64,000 bases of DNA, taken from assembly GCF_003337315.1 (NCBI RefSeq), contig NZ_QPJV01000002.1, positions 1 through 64,000 on the forward strand. Direction: 5' to 3'. The DNA is from Vagococcus fluvialis (GTDB lineage Bacteria > Bacillota > Bacilli > Lactobacillales > Vagococcaceae). Below are positions 34,296 through 43,668 of this stretch, piece after piece (position 1 is the first letter of the stretch; every line of letters starts with the position of its first letter). The notes beneath the pieces were generated by a model. It was not told the origin of the DNA, ran no database searches, and saw only the letters and a list, made by a program, of their open reading frames with translations. A program made the position numbers and the translations under genes.

Positions 34296-35204
34296 TTATA
34301 AATGAAACAACGCACCAATGAAGAATAAAACAACTTGAACAGCAACAACCATAGCCAAATTTTTAATCGCTAGAGGGAAAGTTTTCGTTTTGATTTGCTC
34401 TTTACTGTAAGCTTTAGTATTTTGCCAAACTTTAGGGAAAATAGCCCATAATAATAAAAGTGTAAGTGGAACAATTTTAAATACCACACTTATTGTTGCA
34501 GCCACAAAAGTTGCAATGACTAAGAGTTGAAAGAGCGTCACAGCTTTTTTCTTTCCAATATAGGAAACTAAGGTATGACGGTTATTTAAAATGTCCTCTT
34601 CTACGTCACAGGTATTATTGGCAAGCATCAAGTTAGCAATAGAAAAGGCTGCTGGTAGTGACATCATTGTCACACTACCAATTAAATGCCAATCAAAAGG
34701 CACGATGTCGTAAATATTAAGATAGACACAGATTAAAGGAATGACAACTCCCATAGTTAAACCGGAAGTCACTTCACCAACAGGTAAACTTGATAATGGT
34801 TTTGGTCCTGCTGAATAAAAAATGCCCATAGCGTAACTAAACATTCCAAGCCATAAAATTACCCAACTTGTTTGAGAGGCTAAATAAATTCCCATTAATG
34901 CTGAAACAATAATAAAGCCCCACATCATGTTGCGGACTAAAGATAAAGATAGATTTTCACGCCCAATAATATTGGTTTCGTGTTTGTAGTCATGGACATC
35001 TGTTGCATTGTGATAGTCCATGTAATTATCCATAATATCAACAGCCATGTTAAAAAGAACCATGGAAATAAAAAAGATGAGCATATTGCCCCAATAAATT
35101 TGATTGTAATGATACCATGAATAAAGAAATCCCATTAGAAATGGAAATATACTAGCTGTTTTAGCTTTTAATTCGACTAATTCAGCGAAAATTTTTAAAG
35201 TCAC
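34296..35204 (-). CDS. menA: 1,4-dihydroxy-2-naphthoate polyprenyltransferase (UbiA family)
   Basis: 302 aa, about nine membrane segments. The first Asp-rich motif lies in NMAVDIMDNYMDYHNATD (near 45-62) and the second around ANNTCDVEEDILNNRHTL (near 195-212), as in MenA. It joins the polyprenyl chain to DHNA to give demethylmenaquinone in the membrane. The prenyl diphosphate synthase gene is divergent, 133 bp away. Together with cydABCD they suggest a quinone-linked bd oxidase chain. RBS AAGGGATG. Confidence 0.88.
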   Translation of the reverse strand: MTLKIFAELVELKAKTASIFPFLMGFLYSWYHYNQIYWGNMLIFFISMVLFNMAVDIMDNYMDYHNATDVHDYKHETNIIGRENLSLSLVRNMMWGFIIVSALMGIYLASQTSWVILWLGMFSYAMGIFYSAGPKPLSSLPVGEVTSGLTMGVVIPLICVYLNIYDIVPFDWHLIGSVTMMSLPAAFSIANLMLANNTCDVEEDILNNRHTLVSYIGKKKAVTLFQLLVIATFVAATISVVFKIVPLTLLLLWAIFPKVWQNTKAYSKEQIKTKTFPLAIKNLAMVVAVQVVLFFIGALFHL

Positions 35205-35337
35205 TTACTATTCATCCCTTCACTTTTCTTTCAGTGTTTATTATACTGTTATAGTAAGATTTTTCAATGATTTAAAATTGACACACTCAACATAATGGGC
35301 TAAATTGAAGCTATGATTATTATCTAGGAGGCCACTA

Positions 35338-36318
35338 ATGGCAGTACATCCACTTTGGGAAAAATACCCTACTATCCAAAATGATTTAATAGAAACAAAA
35401 AAAGTCATGGACAAGTCCGTGAAAATTAGAAATAAAAATATCACACAAGCTTTGCAAATGTTTTTTGAAGCAGGAGGTAAGCTTCTTCGACCTGCTTATT
35501 TTTTACTATTTTCAAAATTTGGTGAAGCAGATTCTGATAAAAAAGCGTATCGAATGGCAGCCTCTTTAGAAATTTTACATGTTGCTACATTGATTCATGA
35601 TGATATTATTGATGATTCTCCTATTAGAAGGGGACTACCATCTATTCAGCAAATGTATGGACAAGATATCGCTGTTTATACAGGTGACTTTTTATTTACT
35701 GTCTACTTTCATTTATTAGCCACATCAACAAAAAGTTTTAGAACCATTGAGATGAATGCTCATAGTATGAAACGTATTTTAGTTGGTGAGCTTGATCAAA
35801 TGAATTTACGATACAACATGAATATTACAGTGAAGCAGTATTTCCAACATATTAAAGGAAAAACAGCTCAATTATTTGAGTTCTCATGTTTTGAAGGAGC
35901 TTATTTTGCAGGTTGCTCTAAAATGGTTCAACTAAATGCTAAACGAATTGGTTATAATATTGGGATGGCCTTCCAAATAATGGATGACGTTCTAGATTAC
36001 AAAGCCTCAGCAACTGATATGCAAAAACCAGTATTTGAAGATATGAAAAATGGTTATTACACATTACCACTGATTTTAGCTATGGAGGAAAACCAAGCAG
36101 TGTTTACTCCCTATTTAGAAAAGAAAACAGAGTTAACCAATCAAGATATTGAAGCAGTTAATGAGCTGATTCATAAATATCAAGGGATTGAACAGGCAGA
36201 AGCAATCGCAGAAAGATTCACTGACCGTGCCTTAGCAGGTATTAAAAAATTACCAAATTGCGAAGAGCGCGACATTCTGTATGATGTAACAGCTACTTTA
36301 TTAAATCGAAATAATTAA
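35338..36318 (+). CDS. Polyprenyl diphosphate synthase (long-chain trans type)
   Basis: 326 aa, the all-helical prenyl synthase fold. First Asp-rich motif LIHDDIIDD (near 83-91) followed by SPIRRG, second motif QIMDDVLDY (near 212-220). The GGKLLRP motif is near 44-50. It extends farnesyl/geranyl diphosphate with IPP to make the side chain that MenA uses. Chain length is not predictable here. RBS TAGGAGG. Own terminator. Confidence 0.88.
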   Translation: MAVHPLWEKYPTIQNDLIETKKVMDKSVKIRNKNITQALQMFFEAGGKLLRPAYFLLFSKFGEADSDKKAYRMAASLEILHVATLIHDDIIDDSPIRRGLPSIQQMYGQDIAVYTGDFLFTVYFHLLATSTKSFRTIEMNAHSMKRILVGELDQMNLRYNMNITVKQYFQHIKGKTAQLFEFSCFEGAYFAGCSKMVQLNAKRIGYNIGMAFQIMDDVLDYKASATDMQKPVFEDMKNGYYTLPLILAMEENQAVFTPYLEKKTELTNQDIEAVNELIHKYQGIEQAEAIAERFTDRALAGIKKLPNCEERDILYDVTATLLNRNN

Positions 36319-36323
36319 TTTAG

Positions 36324-36357
36324 AACTACTTATCAATTTGATAGGTAGTTTTTTTAT
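36324..36357 (+). terminator. Terminator after prenyl synthase
   Basis: AACTACTTATCA / GATAGGTAGTT followed by TTTTTT. Confidence 0.85.
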
Positions 36358-36368
36358 TTACAGAAGAA

Positions 36369-36392
36369 TTGAAAGCGTTTCTAATATATAAT
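36369..36392 (+). promoter_or_regulatory. cre-like site and -10 of the esterase gene
   Basis: TTGAAAGCGTTTCTA (36369-36383) differs from the CcpA cre consensus WTGNAANCGNWNNCW at one fixed base. TATAAT is at 36387-36392, so CcpA would sit on the promoter and cause catabolite repression. Confidence 0.55.
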
Positions 36393-36427
36393 AGACAGTA
36401 TTAAGAAAAAGAAAAGAGTGGATTCAA

Positions 36428-37267
36428 ATGGCTTTGATAGAAGTAAATATGATGTCTCAGAAACTACTACGTCCAGTAACCTTTACAGCAATTATTCCTG
36501 CTGATAAGTGGACAGAAGAAGGAAATATAAAAGAACAAACATTTAAAACTCTTTATTTACTACATGGTGGTTTTGGTAACCATCTAGATTATATTACTGG
36601 AACTAGAATTGCTCGTTGGGCAGAAGATAATAATTTAGCTGTCATTATGCCAGCAGGAGAAAATCGATTTTATGTGGATAAACCAGAGCAAGGTGAGTAT
36701 TATGGAGCTTTTGTAGCAGAAGAATTAGTGGATGTTACAAGAAGAATGTTCCCGCTCTCAAGAAAAAGAGAAGATACTTTTATAGCAGGACTTTCAATGG
36801 GAGGATACGGAGCTTTAGTTAATGGTTTAAAGTATCATGAAAGATTTAGTTGGATAGGTGCTTTCTCGCCAGCTCTTCTAAATGAAATTATTTTATTAGG
36901 AGAACCAGAAAATAATATTATTGAGCTTTGGAAACCAGGGTTCTATGAACATGCTTTAGGAAGTTTAGATACACTTTTAAATAGTGATAAGGATTATTAC
37001 TATTTAATGAGTCAATTGATTAAACACGAAGAAAAAATACCAAATATTTTTATGGCGATAGGAACAGAAGACTTTTTACTAGAACCGACTCGTAAGTATT
37101 ATCAATTTTTAATAGAAAATGAAATACCTGTGACTTATAAAGAAGAACCAGGTAGCCATAATTGGGAATATTGGGATAAAATATTAGCTGATTTCTTGGA
37201 ATGGTTACCTCTTGAAGAGTTAGAAGTTGGGTTTGGCAGTGGACATGTTATTTCAAAAACGAATTAA
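36428..37267 (+). CDS. Esterase, tributyrin-esterase (EstA)-like alpha/beta hydrolase
   Basis: 279 aa, cytosolic. LYLLHGGFGNHLDYI forms the oxyanion region, FIAGLSMGGYGAL holds the nucleophilic Ser (near residue 123), GTEDFLLE the acid and EPGSHNWEYW the catalytic His. Similar to EstA of lactococci, which hydrolyses short-chain acyl esters. A cre-like site covers the promoter, so carbon repression is likely. RBS AAAAGAGTGG is modest. Confidence 0.82.
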   Translation: MALIEVNMMSQKLLRPVTFTAIIPADKWTEEGNIKEQTFKTLYLLHGGFGNHLDYITGTRIARWAEDNNLAVIMPAGENRFYVDKPEQGEYYGAFVAEELVDVTRRMFPLSRKREDTFIAGLSMGGYGALVNGLKYHERFSWIGAFSPALLNEIILLGEPENNIIELWKPGFYEHALGSLDTLLNSDKDYYYLMSQLIKHEEKIPNIFMAIGTEDFLLEPTRKYYQFLIENEIPVTYKEEPGSHNWEYWDKILADFLEWLPLEELEVGFGSGHVISKTN

Positions 37268-37386
37268 GCATCTCATTTAATATACAATTTATATGATTTA
37301 AGGTGAAAAGAGTAAAAAACACTAATTTTTTTCATATTTATATGGTAAACTATCTTAGATTTTAGTATGAAAAGGTAGGATGTCAA

Positions 37387-38670
37387 ATGGAACCTTCAAA
37401 AGCAACAGTAAATTATTTTAGAAAAAAATTACGACAACAAAAAAGAAGAAAAGTTCTAATGTTTTTTATAGGTCTTTTAATCGGTGGCGGAATTGCTTTT
37501 AATATTTATTATTGGTATCCACTGCTACAAAAAGAATTTAATTTTCCTGAGATTTCTCAGTTTAGAAAAAATATAGTTGAAGCAGAAACAACAATAACGT
37601 CTTCAACAACAGAGGAAACAACCGAAACAAGTACTCAAGTTAGTGAAGAAGAACCCTTTAAACCTAGAACAGATGTCTCGAAGGTGAATCCCAAATATGC
37701 TTCTCTTAATCAAGAATTAGAACAAACTATATCTGGCTACAACCCATCAGGAACAATTTTAGTAGTTAAAGATAATCAAGTAGTTCTAAATAATAATTAC
37801 GGAAAAGCTTTAGAAAGTAGTAATGACCCAATTAACAGTACCTATATGATTGCTTCAGTTCAAAAATTTATTACGAGTATTTTAGTCATGAATTTAATTG
37901 ATGAAGATAAACTAAGTTTAGAAACACCACTTTCTAATTTTTACAGTAATATTCCAAACAGTGAAAATATAACGATTGATCAGATGTTATCTATGACGTC
38001 GGGGTTATTTTTAGAGAATAAATTAAAAAATAGTCAGTCCAAGGAAGAGAGCATTAATTACGTTGTTAACAATGTGACGTATCAACCAACAGACAAATGG
38101 CGCTACTCAGATGTGAATTTCTTTTTACTTGGAGCGATTATCGAAAAAATCTCACAAACAACTTATGAAGATTACTTTGATCAAGTGATTAAAGTTCCTC
38201 TAGGATTAAAAAATACTGGCTTCTATCAAGCTAATAATATTAATCCTAATTTGATTCCTTCTTATGGTTTAAATGAATCAGGTGAAGTAAATCAAAAGCC
38301 TAATACATTTTCAGAGTCTGCTGTGATTAACGAATTAGGAACAGGAAATATGTACATTACAACAGGTGATTTATTAGTAATGGCTCAAGCTATGTTTGAT
38401 GGAAAAATTGTTTCTAGAGATGTAGTGGAAATGACTTATGCTAAAAAAGAATATACCTATCCGTATAATTATAAAGCAGGTCTTTATGATGAAAATGGCC
38501 ATTACTATGGACATGGTATTTTTAGAGGATATGAACCAAGTATAGCTTTTAATAAAGATGCCAGTTCAGCAGTTATCTTCTTAGGGAATATTTATTATAA
38601 AGATGGCTCTAATTCAGGATTGGCTAAAAAATTATTTGAACAAACTAGTCAGTATAGAGTAGAGAACTAA
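37387..38670 (+). CDS. Membrane-anchored serine hydrolase, class C beta-lactamase/PBP-like
   Basis: 427 aa. Cytoplasmic basic tail, one membrane anchor (about 22-42), a low-complexity Thr/Glu/Ser linker (about 65-90) and the serine hydrolase domain (about 105-420). The SxxK motif is ASVQKFITS (near 157-162) and the second motif is RYSDVNFFLLG (YSD/YxN). HGIF may stand for the third motif. Probably a cell-surface enzyme of the DD-peptidase/esterase group; beta-lactam hydrolysis is not implied. RBS AGGATG is weak. Terminator follows. Confidence 0.82.
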   Translation: MEPSKATVNYFRKKLRQQKRRKVLMFFIGLLIGGGIAFNIYYWYPLLQKEFNFPEISQFRKNIVEAETTITSSTTEETTETSTQVSEEEPFKPRTDVSKVNPKYASLNQELEQTISGYNPSGTILVVKDNQVVLNNNYGKALESSNDPINSTYMIASVQKFITSILVMNLIDEDKLSLETPLSNFYSNIPNSENITIDQMLSMTSGLFLENKLKNSQSKEESINYVVNNVTYQPTDKWRYSDVNFFLLGAIIEKISQTTYEDYFDQVIKVPLGLKNTGFYQANNINPNLIPSYGLNESGEVNQKPNTFSESAVINELGTGNMYITTGDLLVMAQAMFDGKIVSRDVVEMTYAKKEYTYPYNYKAGLYDENGHYYGHGIFRGYEPSIAFNKDASSAVIFLGNIYYKDGSNSGLAKKLFEQTSQYRVEN

Positions 38671-38677
38671 AAAAGAT

Positions 38678-38713
38678 AGTGGTGTAAGTAAATGTACTTA
38701 TACCACTTTTTTA
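38678..38713 (+). terminator. Terminator after serine hydrolase
   Basis: AGTGGTGTAAGTA / TACTTATACCACTTTTTT. Confidence 0.88.
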
Positions 38714-38738
38714 TTAATCATATGAGGAGTGGAAAGGG

Positions 38739-39560
38739 ATGTATCCAATTGGTACTTTTTCAAAATTAGTGGATGTTTCAGTTAAGACGCTACGTTATTA
38801 TCATGAAATAGATTTATTTTCACCTAGCTATATTGAACCGAAAACGAATTACCGCTATTACAGTTTTAATAAATTTTTTGAAATTGAAAAAATAAAGTTA
38901 TTTAAATCTTTTGGCTTATCTTTAGATGAGATTAAAGTATTAATCACAACTGATTTTAGCACTATGAATACTCTACTTGTCGAACAACAGAAAACATTAA
39001 ATGATGAAAAACGAAAAATTGAAAATCAATTATCCCTCATCGAAGAGATGTTAAAAACTGATAAAAAAAAGATTCACACAAGTTTTACTATTTCCCATGT
39101 TAAATTTGAAGAACGAGACATCACGACAGTTTTAAGTGTCAGAGAAGAAATAGATTTGAATAATATAAATCTATTAGTCAAAAAATTATTTGAGAAAGCT
39201 TATGCTTATAATATTGAATTAGTAGGAAATTTAATGGTAAGTCTAACAATCGGTTCTCCCCTAAGCGATGTGGAGGTTATGATGGAAATCAGTAATGAGA
39301 GTTTGCTTAAAGAAGAGCCAGTTGATATCAAATTAATAGAAGGAGGTCAGTATGCCTACCTTTATTTTAAAGGCCTTTACTCAGATTTACATTATGCCTA
39401 TGAAAAATTAAGTGAATATGCAATAGATGATAATTATGTTTTTATAGAAGAATATGTAGAAGGATTGGTACCAAAAGATTTAGATAAACCTTTATTAGTT
39501 AGGCCAAATATCGAGAAACATCCTGAGACGTTTGTGACTAAGTTACTTTTAAAACTATAA
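38739..39560 (+). CDS. MerR family regulator with GyrI-like effector domain (BmrR type)
   Basis: 273 aa. MerR helix-turn-helix at 1-70 (YPIGTFSKLVDVSVKTLRYY, then YRYYS), a coiled-coil dimer helix (about 75-120) and a GyrI-like ligand domain (about 125-273). BmrR-type proteins bind hydrophobic cations and activate efflux genes. No pump lies next to this one, so its target is elsewhere or is the downstream C45 hydrolase. RBS AGGAGTGGAAAGGG. Confidence 0.85.
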   Translation: MYPIGTFSKLVDVSVKTLRYYHEIDLFSPSYIEPKTNYRYYSFNKFFEIEKIKLFKSFGLSLDEIKVLITTDFSTMNTLLVEQQKTLNDEKRKIENQLSLIEEMLKTDKKKIHTSFTISHVKFEERDITTVLSVREEIDLNNINLLVKKLFEKAYAYNIELVGNLMVSLTIGSPLSDVEVMMEISNESLLKEEPVDIKLIEGGQYAYLYFKGLYSDLHYAYEKLSEYAIDDNYVFIEEYVEGLVPKDLDKPLLVRPNIEKHPETFVTKLLLKL

Positions 39561-39630
39561 ACTCTCCTGTACTTTCCACTTACTGGAGACTATAAACTAA
39601 AAGTATCAATAGTTATAGGAGTGAAGTAGA

Positions 39631-40731
39631 GTGGAAAGAGTAGGAAGATTTACTTATTTATCAGGGGAAGCATACGCACTAGGTCAAAAACAAGGTGCTG
39701 AATTAAGTCATATTCCTGAAATTGAAAGGATATTATTTAATGAGAGTGGGTTGACTAATCAGCGGACAATGATTGCTATAGGGCAGCTAGAAATGTATTA
39801 TCCAAGCTTGTTGGAAGAGTTAAAAGGTGTGGCAGATTATTTCAATCGGGACATAAGAGAACATACTTTTTTAGATACGGCTTACTTAATAGCAGGTGGG
39901 TGTAGCTTAGGTGTTTTATCTAGTCAAAACTCTCAAGACGATAATCCATATGTTATTAGAATGTATGATTTAGGAGCTGAAATTTCAGATTTTAGAATGT
40001 GTTCAACAAATAAAAGTAAGGCGTATAAACATTCAGGATTTTCGGTGATGTTTTTTGGAAGAAGTGAAGGGATAAATGAACATGGTTTGTGTGTCACTTT
40101 TGCAGCTTGTGGTTTACCAGTAGGCAATGCGCCAGGAATGATTCAGCCTAAAATAAATGGCTTAAACTTTATGGTAATTGTCAGATTGCTTTTAGAAACT
40201 TGTCAAAGAACAGAAGAAGCAGTAGAGATGATAAAAAAATTACCTATTGCTTCTAATATGAATTTATTAATTACTGATGCTTTGGAAGATACGGTTATTG
40301 TTGAAACAATGAATGGTGATATTTATGTTAAAGAATCTACTGAATCGTACACAATAGCAACTAATCATGCTTTAGTAGATGAAGTGAAAACTGTTCAAAA
40401 AGAATATTTAGTACAATCAGAGAAAAGATATCATTTGATGGAATCAACAATGGGTCAAAATGAAAAAATATCGAAAGATGATTTATTTGAATTAATGGCG
40501 ACACCTTATCCCAAGGGACTTGCTATGCATAATTATCAAGAGTTTTTCGGAACTGTATACACAGCTTTATTTGATATTAGTCAAAGAAGCATCTATTTTT
40601 CTTTTGGTTCACCTGCTTTTAACTCTGTTCATGAATTAAAGGTTGGAGAAGACTTCTCGCAAAAATTCTTTGAATTAAATTTACCCAATGAATCATACGG
40701 ACCAACATTTTGGGAAAGAAGAAAGTATTAA
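39631..40731 (+). CDS. C45 family autoproteolytic acyltransferase/hydrolase
   Basis: 366 aa, Ntn-hydrolase fold related to penicillin acyltransferase (AAT). AGGCSLGVLSS holds the candidate nucleophile Cys91, which would become N-terminal after self-cleavage. Other features are VIRMYDLG, GINEHGLCVTFA and ATNHALVD. No signal peptide, so cytosolic. Substrate unknown; relatives process acyl amides, bile salts or lipoamides. RBS AGGAGTG. Terminator follows. Confidence 0.8.
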   Translation: MERVGRFTYLSGEAYALGQKQGAELSHIPEIERILFNESGLTNQRTMIAIGQLEMYYPSLLEELKGVADYFNRDIREHTFLDTAYLIAGGCSLGVLSSQNSQDDNPYVIRMYDLGAEISDFRMCSTNKSKAYKHSGFSVMFFGRSEGINEHGLCVTFAACGLPVGNAPGMIQPKINGLNFMVIVRLLLETCQRTEEAVEMIKKLPIASNMNLLITDALEDTVIVETMNGDIYVKESTESYTIATNHALVDEVKTVQKEYLVQSEKRYHLMESTMGQNEKISKDDLFELMATPYPKGLAMHNYQEFFGTVYTALFDISQRSIYFSFGSPAFNSVHELKVGEDFSQKFFELNLPNESYGPTFWERRKY

Positions 40732-40740
40732 CGACAAACA

Positions 40741-40778
40741 AAGACCTAAGTGAACCAAATTCACTTAGGTCTCTGTTT
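40741..40778. terminator. Bidirectional terminator
   Basis: AGACCTAAGTGAA / TTCACTTAGGTCT, a perfect 13-bp stem between convergent genes, followed by CTGTTTTT on the plus strand. Confidence 0.85.
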
Positions 40779-41150
40779 TTATCTATAGCCGATACTTCGT
40801 GGAAAACTAATAGAAAAGGCTGTAATGATTAAAAGCATGGTGATTAATAAACTAAGGTCAGTTTTCAAGTCAGAGGTTCCAAGAACTAAATAGAAAACAT
40901 TTATCAAAATTCCTACTAAAGGAACTGCTAATTTGACTTGATTATCAGTATCTTTTAAATCTTTTCTAAAAAAAGTAAGGGATAATAAAGCAAGAATGGA
41001 TGTTGTAATCATTAAACCATTAGTACTGAATTCATGAGCGAAATTCCAAGGAAGAGACGTAATACTTGCCGAAAAAATAAGTAAATTAGTGACTAACACA
41101 AGAATTAAAACAACATAACGCATTTTTTTTGATTGAATAACTGTTTTCAT
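40779..41150 (-). CDS. Hypothetical four-span membrane protein
   Basis: 123 aa with four hydrophobic segments (about 10-30, 43-60, 73-90 and 98-115) and short basic loops. No family recognised. AAAGGAGG lies before the ATG at 41150. Single gene. The 189 bp upstream of it show no clear feature. Confidence 0.65.
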   Translation of the reverse strand: MKTVIQSKKMRYVVLILVLVTNLLIFSASITSLPWNFAHEFSTNGLMITTSILALLSLTFFRKDLKDTDNQVKLAVPLVGILINVFYLVLGTSDLKTDLSLLITMLLIITAFSISFPRSIGYR

Positions 41151-41339
41151 TTTGTTTGACCTCCTTTATCAAAACCTTAAAGTGACTGTACATAACTGTT
41201 ATCTATAGTTTCACATGTTTTTTAAACAAGAGCATCCGACTGAAGAATGATTTTCCTCTCCGACTTGAAATAGATTGGTAGTGATTAAGTAAGTGTTTTA
41301 TAATAATGATATATGTAAAATAATTAAAGGAGTTTTTTT

Positions 41340-42161
41340 ATGAATGAACCAATGGATATTTTAGTCACTATAGATGAGAACTATTTAAAACCTTTAAAAG
41401 TCATGTTATTTTCGATGTATGAACATCATAAAAACCAACAACTTACTATTTGGTTGATTCATAAAAGAATTCCCACTGCTAAATTAGTTGAGTTAGAAAA
41501 CTTTATAACAGATTTTAATTGGCAATTAAAAGAGATAAAAGTAGAACCTAACTTTTTTAAGGATGCTCCAACTGTTGAAAGGTATCCAGAAGAGATGTAT
41601 TTCAGGTTACTATGTGGTGATATTATGCCAAAAACCATTAATCGTGTTTTATATTTAGATCCTGATATTTTAGTGATTAATTCACTGAGAAAGTTATGGC
41701 AAACAGATATAGAGAATCATTTACTAGCAGCTGCCACACATATTGGGGTTACAAACATCACAACAAGTATTAATCATATAAGGCTTAATACAAATCACAA
41801 TTATTATAATTCTGGTGTGATGTTAATTAATTTAGATAAAGCTCGTGAATTTATTTTTATGAAGGATATCAAAGCAACGATTGAAAAATACGGTAATCAA
41901 TTACTATTACCTGATCAAGATATTTTAAATCATTTGTACGGAGCCTATGTTAAAGAAGTTCCAGAAGAAATTTGGAATTATGATGCTAGAAAATACAAAA
42001 GTTACTTAGCTAAAAGTTTGGGAGAATATGATACACATTGGATTATGAGAGAGACTTCTATTTTACATTTTTGCGGAAAACCAAAACCTTGGCAAGAAAA
42101 GAGTGACACAAGATTTACAGCTTTATATTTAGATTATATGAATAGACTAGATATGCTTTAA
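41340..42161 (+). CDS. Glycosyltransferase family 8 protein
   Basis: 273 aa, retaining GT-A enzyme. ILVTIDENYLKPLKVMLFSMY at the N-terminus, the metal-binding DxD as DPD (107-109) in VLYLDPDILVI, NSGVMLINLDK near 160, LLPDQDILNHLYG near 190 and ILHFCGKPKPW near 240. It transfers a sugar from a nucleotide donor to a lipid or polysaccharide acceptor, probably for cell-wall glycolipid or capsule. Acceptor unknown. RBS AAAGGAG. No neighbouring cell-wall genes. Confidence 0.88.
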   Translation: MNEPMDILVTIDENYLKPLKVMLFSMYEHHKNQQLTIWLIHKRIPTAKLVELENFITDFNWQLKEIKVEPNFFKDAPTVERYPEEMYFRLLCGDIMPKTINRVLYLDPDILVINSLRKLWQTDIENHLLAAATHIGVTNITTSINHIRLNTNHNYYNSGVMLINLDKAREFIFMKDIKATIEKYGNQLLLPDQDILNHLYGAYVKEVPEEIWNYDARKYKSYLAKSLGEYDTHWIMRETSILHFCGKPKPWQEKSDTRFTALYLDYMNRLDML

Positions 42162-42165
42162 AGAG

Positions 42166-42196
42166 TTGACTGTGTGGTTGCCTCATACTTTATAAT
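42166..42196 (+). promoter_or_regulatory. MerR-type promoter with 19-bp spacer
   Basis: TTGACT (42166-42171) and a perfect TATAAT (42191-42196) are 19 bp apart, the over-long spacing typical of promoters that MerR proteins activate by untwisting DNA. The next gene is a MerR regulator. Confidence 0.65.
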
Positions 42197-42219
42197 TTCT
42201 TTATGGAGGGATGATTAAG

Positions 42220-42951
42220 ATGACTAAATTACTAACAACGGGACAATTAGCATCACTATTTAATTTACCGAAACACACGATAAGGCATTATATTGACGAA
42301 GAACTATTAACACCAATTATTAACGAGGATAATGGCTATCAACAATTTACTGAACGAGATATTTATAAGCTGTATCAAGTAATTGTCTTAAGAAAAATTG
42401 GTTTTTCAATTGAGATGATTAAAGAAATGATTAAAAAAGATACGATTTTACCTTCATTAGAGACAGCAGTAGATGATTTGGAGGATCAGATAAATGAATT
42501 AAGGGCTGTGCAAAAAACAGTCAGTCATATTTTAGAAGCAAATCAGGAAGTAGGATTTAATGAACTTAACTTTGTTGAAAAAGAGAAACGTTATTTGAAA
42601 AAAGTACCAAGTGAATTATTAAAGGATAATAGTATTGATTTACTATCAGCCCATAAGTTAGGTTTTGAACACCTTGATATATTCTATTATATAACAGACA
42701 ACATAGGTGAGGAAAGTGTTTATACCATAGGAAGTAAAGAAAATTTTGATAAAGTGCTAGAAAAACGAGTTTACGCAACAAAAGATATTGAACTAGAGTC
42801 AGAGGAAGATTTAGTAAATGAGGCTTCTCTTATGCTAGAAGATCCTTTGTTTGAAATGAGTTCTGTAAAAGAAATTATTTGTTATGAAAATATATACCGT
42901 TCTCTAGGATTTAGAGATAAAAGTTTTTTTACCATTGAGATCGCTTTATAG
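42220..42951 (+). CDS. MerR family transcriptional regulator
   Basis: About 243 aa. ATG 42220 is chosen because GGAGGG ends 9 nt before it. MerR DNA-binding domain 1-70 (TTGQLASLFNLPKHTIRHYIDEELLTP), then a dimerisation helix (about 75-115) and an unrecognised effector domain of about 120 aa. The promoter has the 19-bp spacer seen in MerR-activated genes, so it probably activates its own operon: this gene, the hypothetical gene 14 bp downstream and queH. Confidence 0.82.
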   Translation: MTKLLTTGQLASLFNLPKHTIRHYIDEELLTPIINEDNGYQQFTERDIYKLYQVIVLRKIGFSIEMIKEMIKKDTILPSLETAVDDLEDQINELRAVQKTVSHILEANQEVGFNELNFVEKEKRYLKKVPSELLKDNSIDLLSAHKLGFEHLDIFYYITDNIGEESVYTIGSKENFDKVLEKRVYATKDIELESEEDLVNEASLMLEDPLFEMSSVKEIICYENIYRSLGFRDKSFFTIEIAL

Positions 42952-42965
42952 GAGAGGTGAGAAAA

Positions 42966-43658
42966 ATGGAATATATGGGTGAATTTAATCTATTGCAGTG
43001 GACAGGAGAATACTTTATTCAAATCCCTTCTGGCCTAAAAGAAAAAGGCTTAGAAGCTAATAATTTAATGGCGATTATTCGTGATGTATTTACCTCAAAA
43101 GAAATTAGCCAACTAGATGATATGGAGTCAGTGTCAGCCAGTTTTCCTTTAAAGAAAAAAACAGCCAAGGAAGTCATCGGAAAGATCGCAAAAGACGCTG
43201 CAGATGAGGGGGTAAGCTTTTTAGTGGATACATTAATTGAAACAACTCTTGATATTGATATGGGAACTGACAAAAAAAGAAGTTTGTTTAGTGAGTTATT
43301 CACTATGGTTATGGATGAGGAAGAAAGAAGCTATATTGCTTCGATTGGAAAATATGAAAAAGACCAATTGTTTTTTGAAAGTATTGTTCCAACATCAGAA
43401 AGCATACAAAGCTTGTTCCATACTGAGTATGAGGCCGATTTTTTTGTAGCTCATATTGCCTTAAATACTTTTGAAGCTAGCGAAGAGTTTTCTTTAGAGA
43501 ATCTAGAAAAGACTTTTGAAGAAGCGATGTTAGAGATAGGAGTAGAGGGATTAGAATTTACTTATAATGATGTTAAATACCCTTTAAAGAGATTGGAAAC
43601 AGGAAAATTAAGTTATAATCTATTTACAATGGATTTAAATTTAGAAGAAATAAGTTGA
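42966..43658 (+). CDS. Hypothetical protein in MerR-queH operon
   Basis: About 230 aa, acidic, soluble, no membrane segment, no recognised motif. ATG 42966 is preferred because AGGTG lies 6 nt upstream and GGAG 11 nt upstream. Predicted mixed alpha/beta with FPLKKKTAKEVIGKIAKDAADEG near 60. It is 10 bp from queH and tightly linked to the MerR gene. Confidence 0.65.
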   Translation: MEYMGEFNLLQWTGEYFIQIPSGLKEKGLEANNLMAIIRDVFTSKEISQLDDMESVSASFPLKKKTAKEVIGKIAKDAADEGVSFLVDTLIETTLDIDMGTDKKRSLFSELFTMVMDEEERSYIASIGKYEKDQLFFESIVPTSESIQSLFHTEYEADFFVAHIALNTFEASEEFSLENLEKTFEEAMLEIGVEGLEFTYNDVKYPLKRLETGKLSYNLFTMDLNLEEIS

Positions 43659-43668
43659 GGCTAATTAA

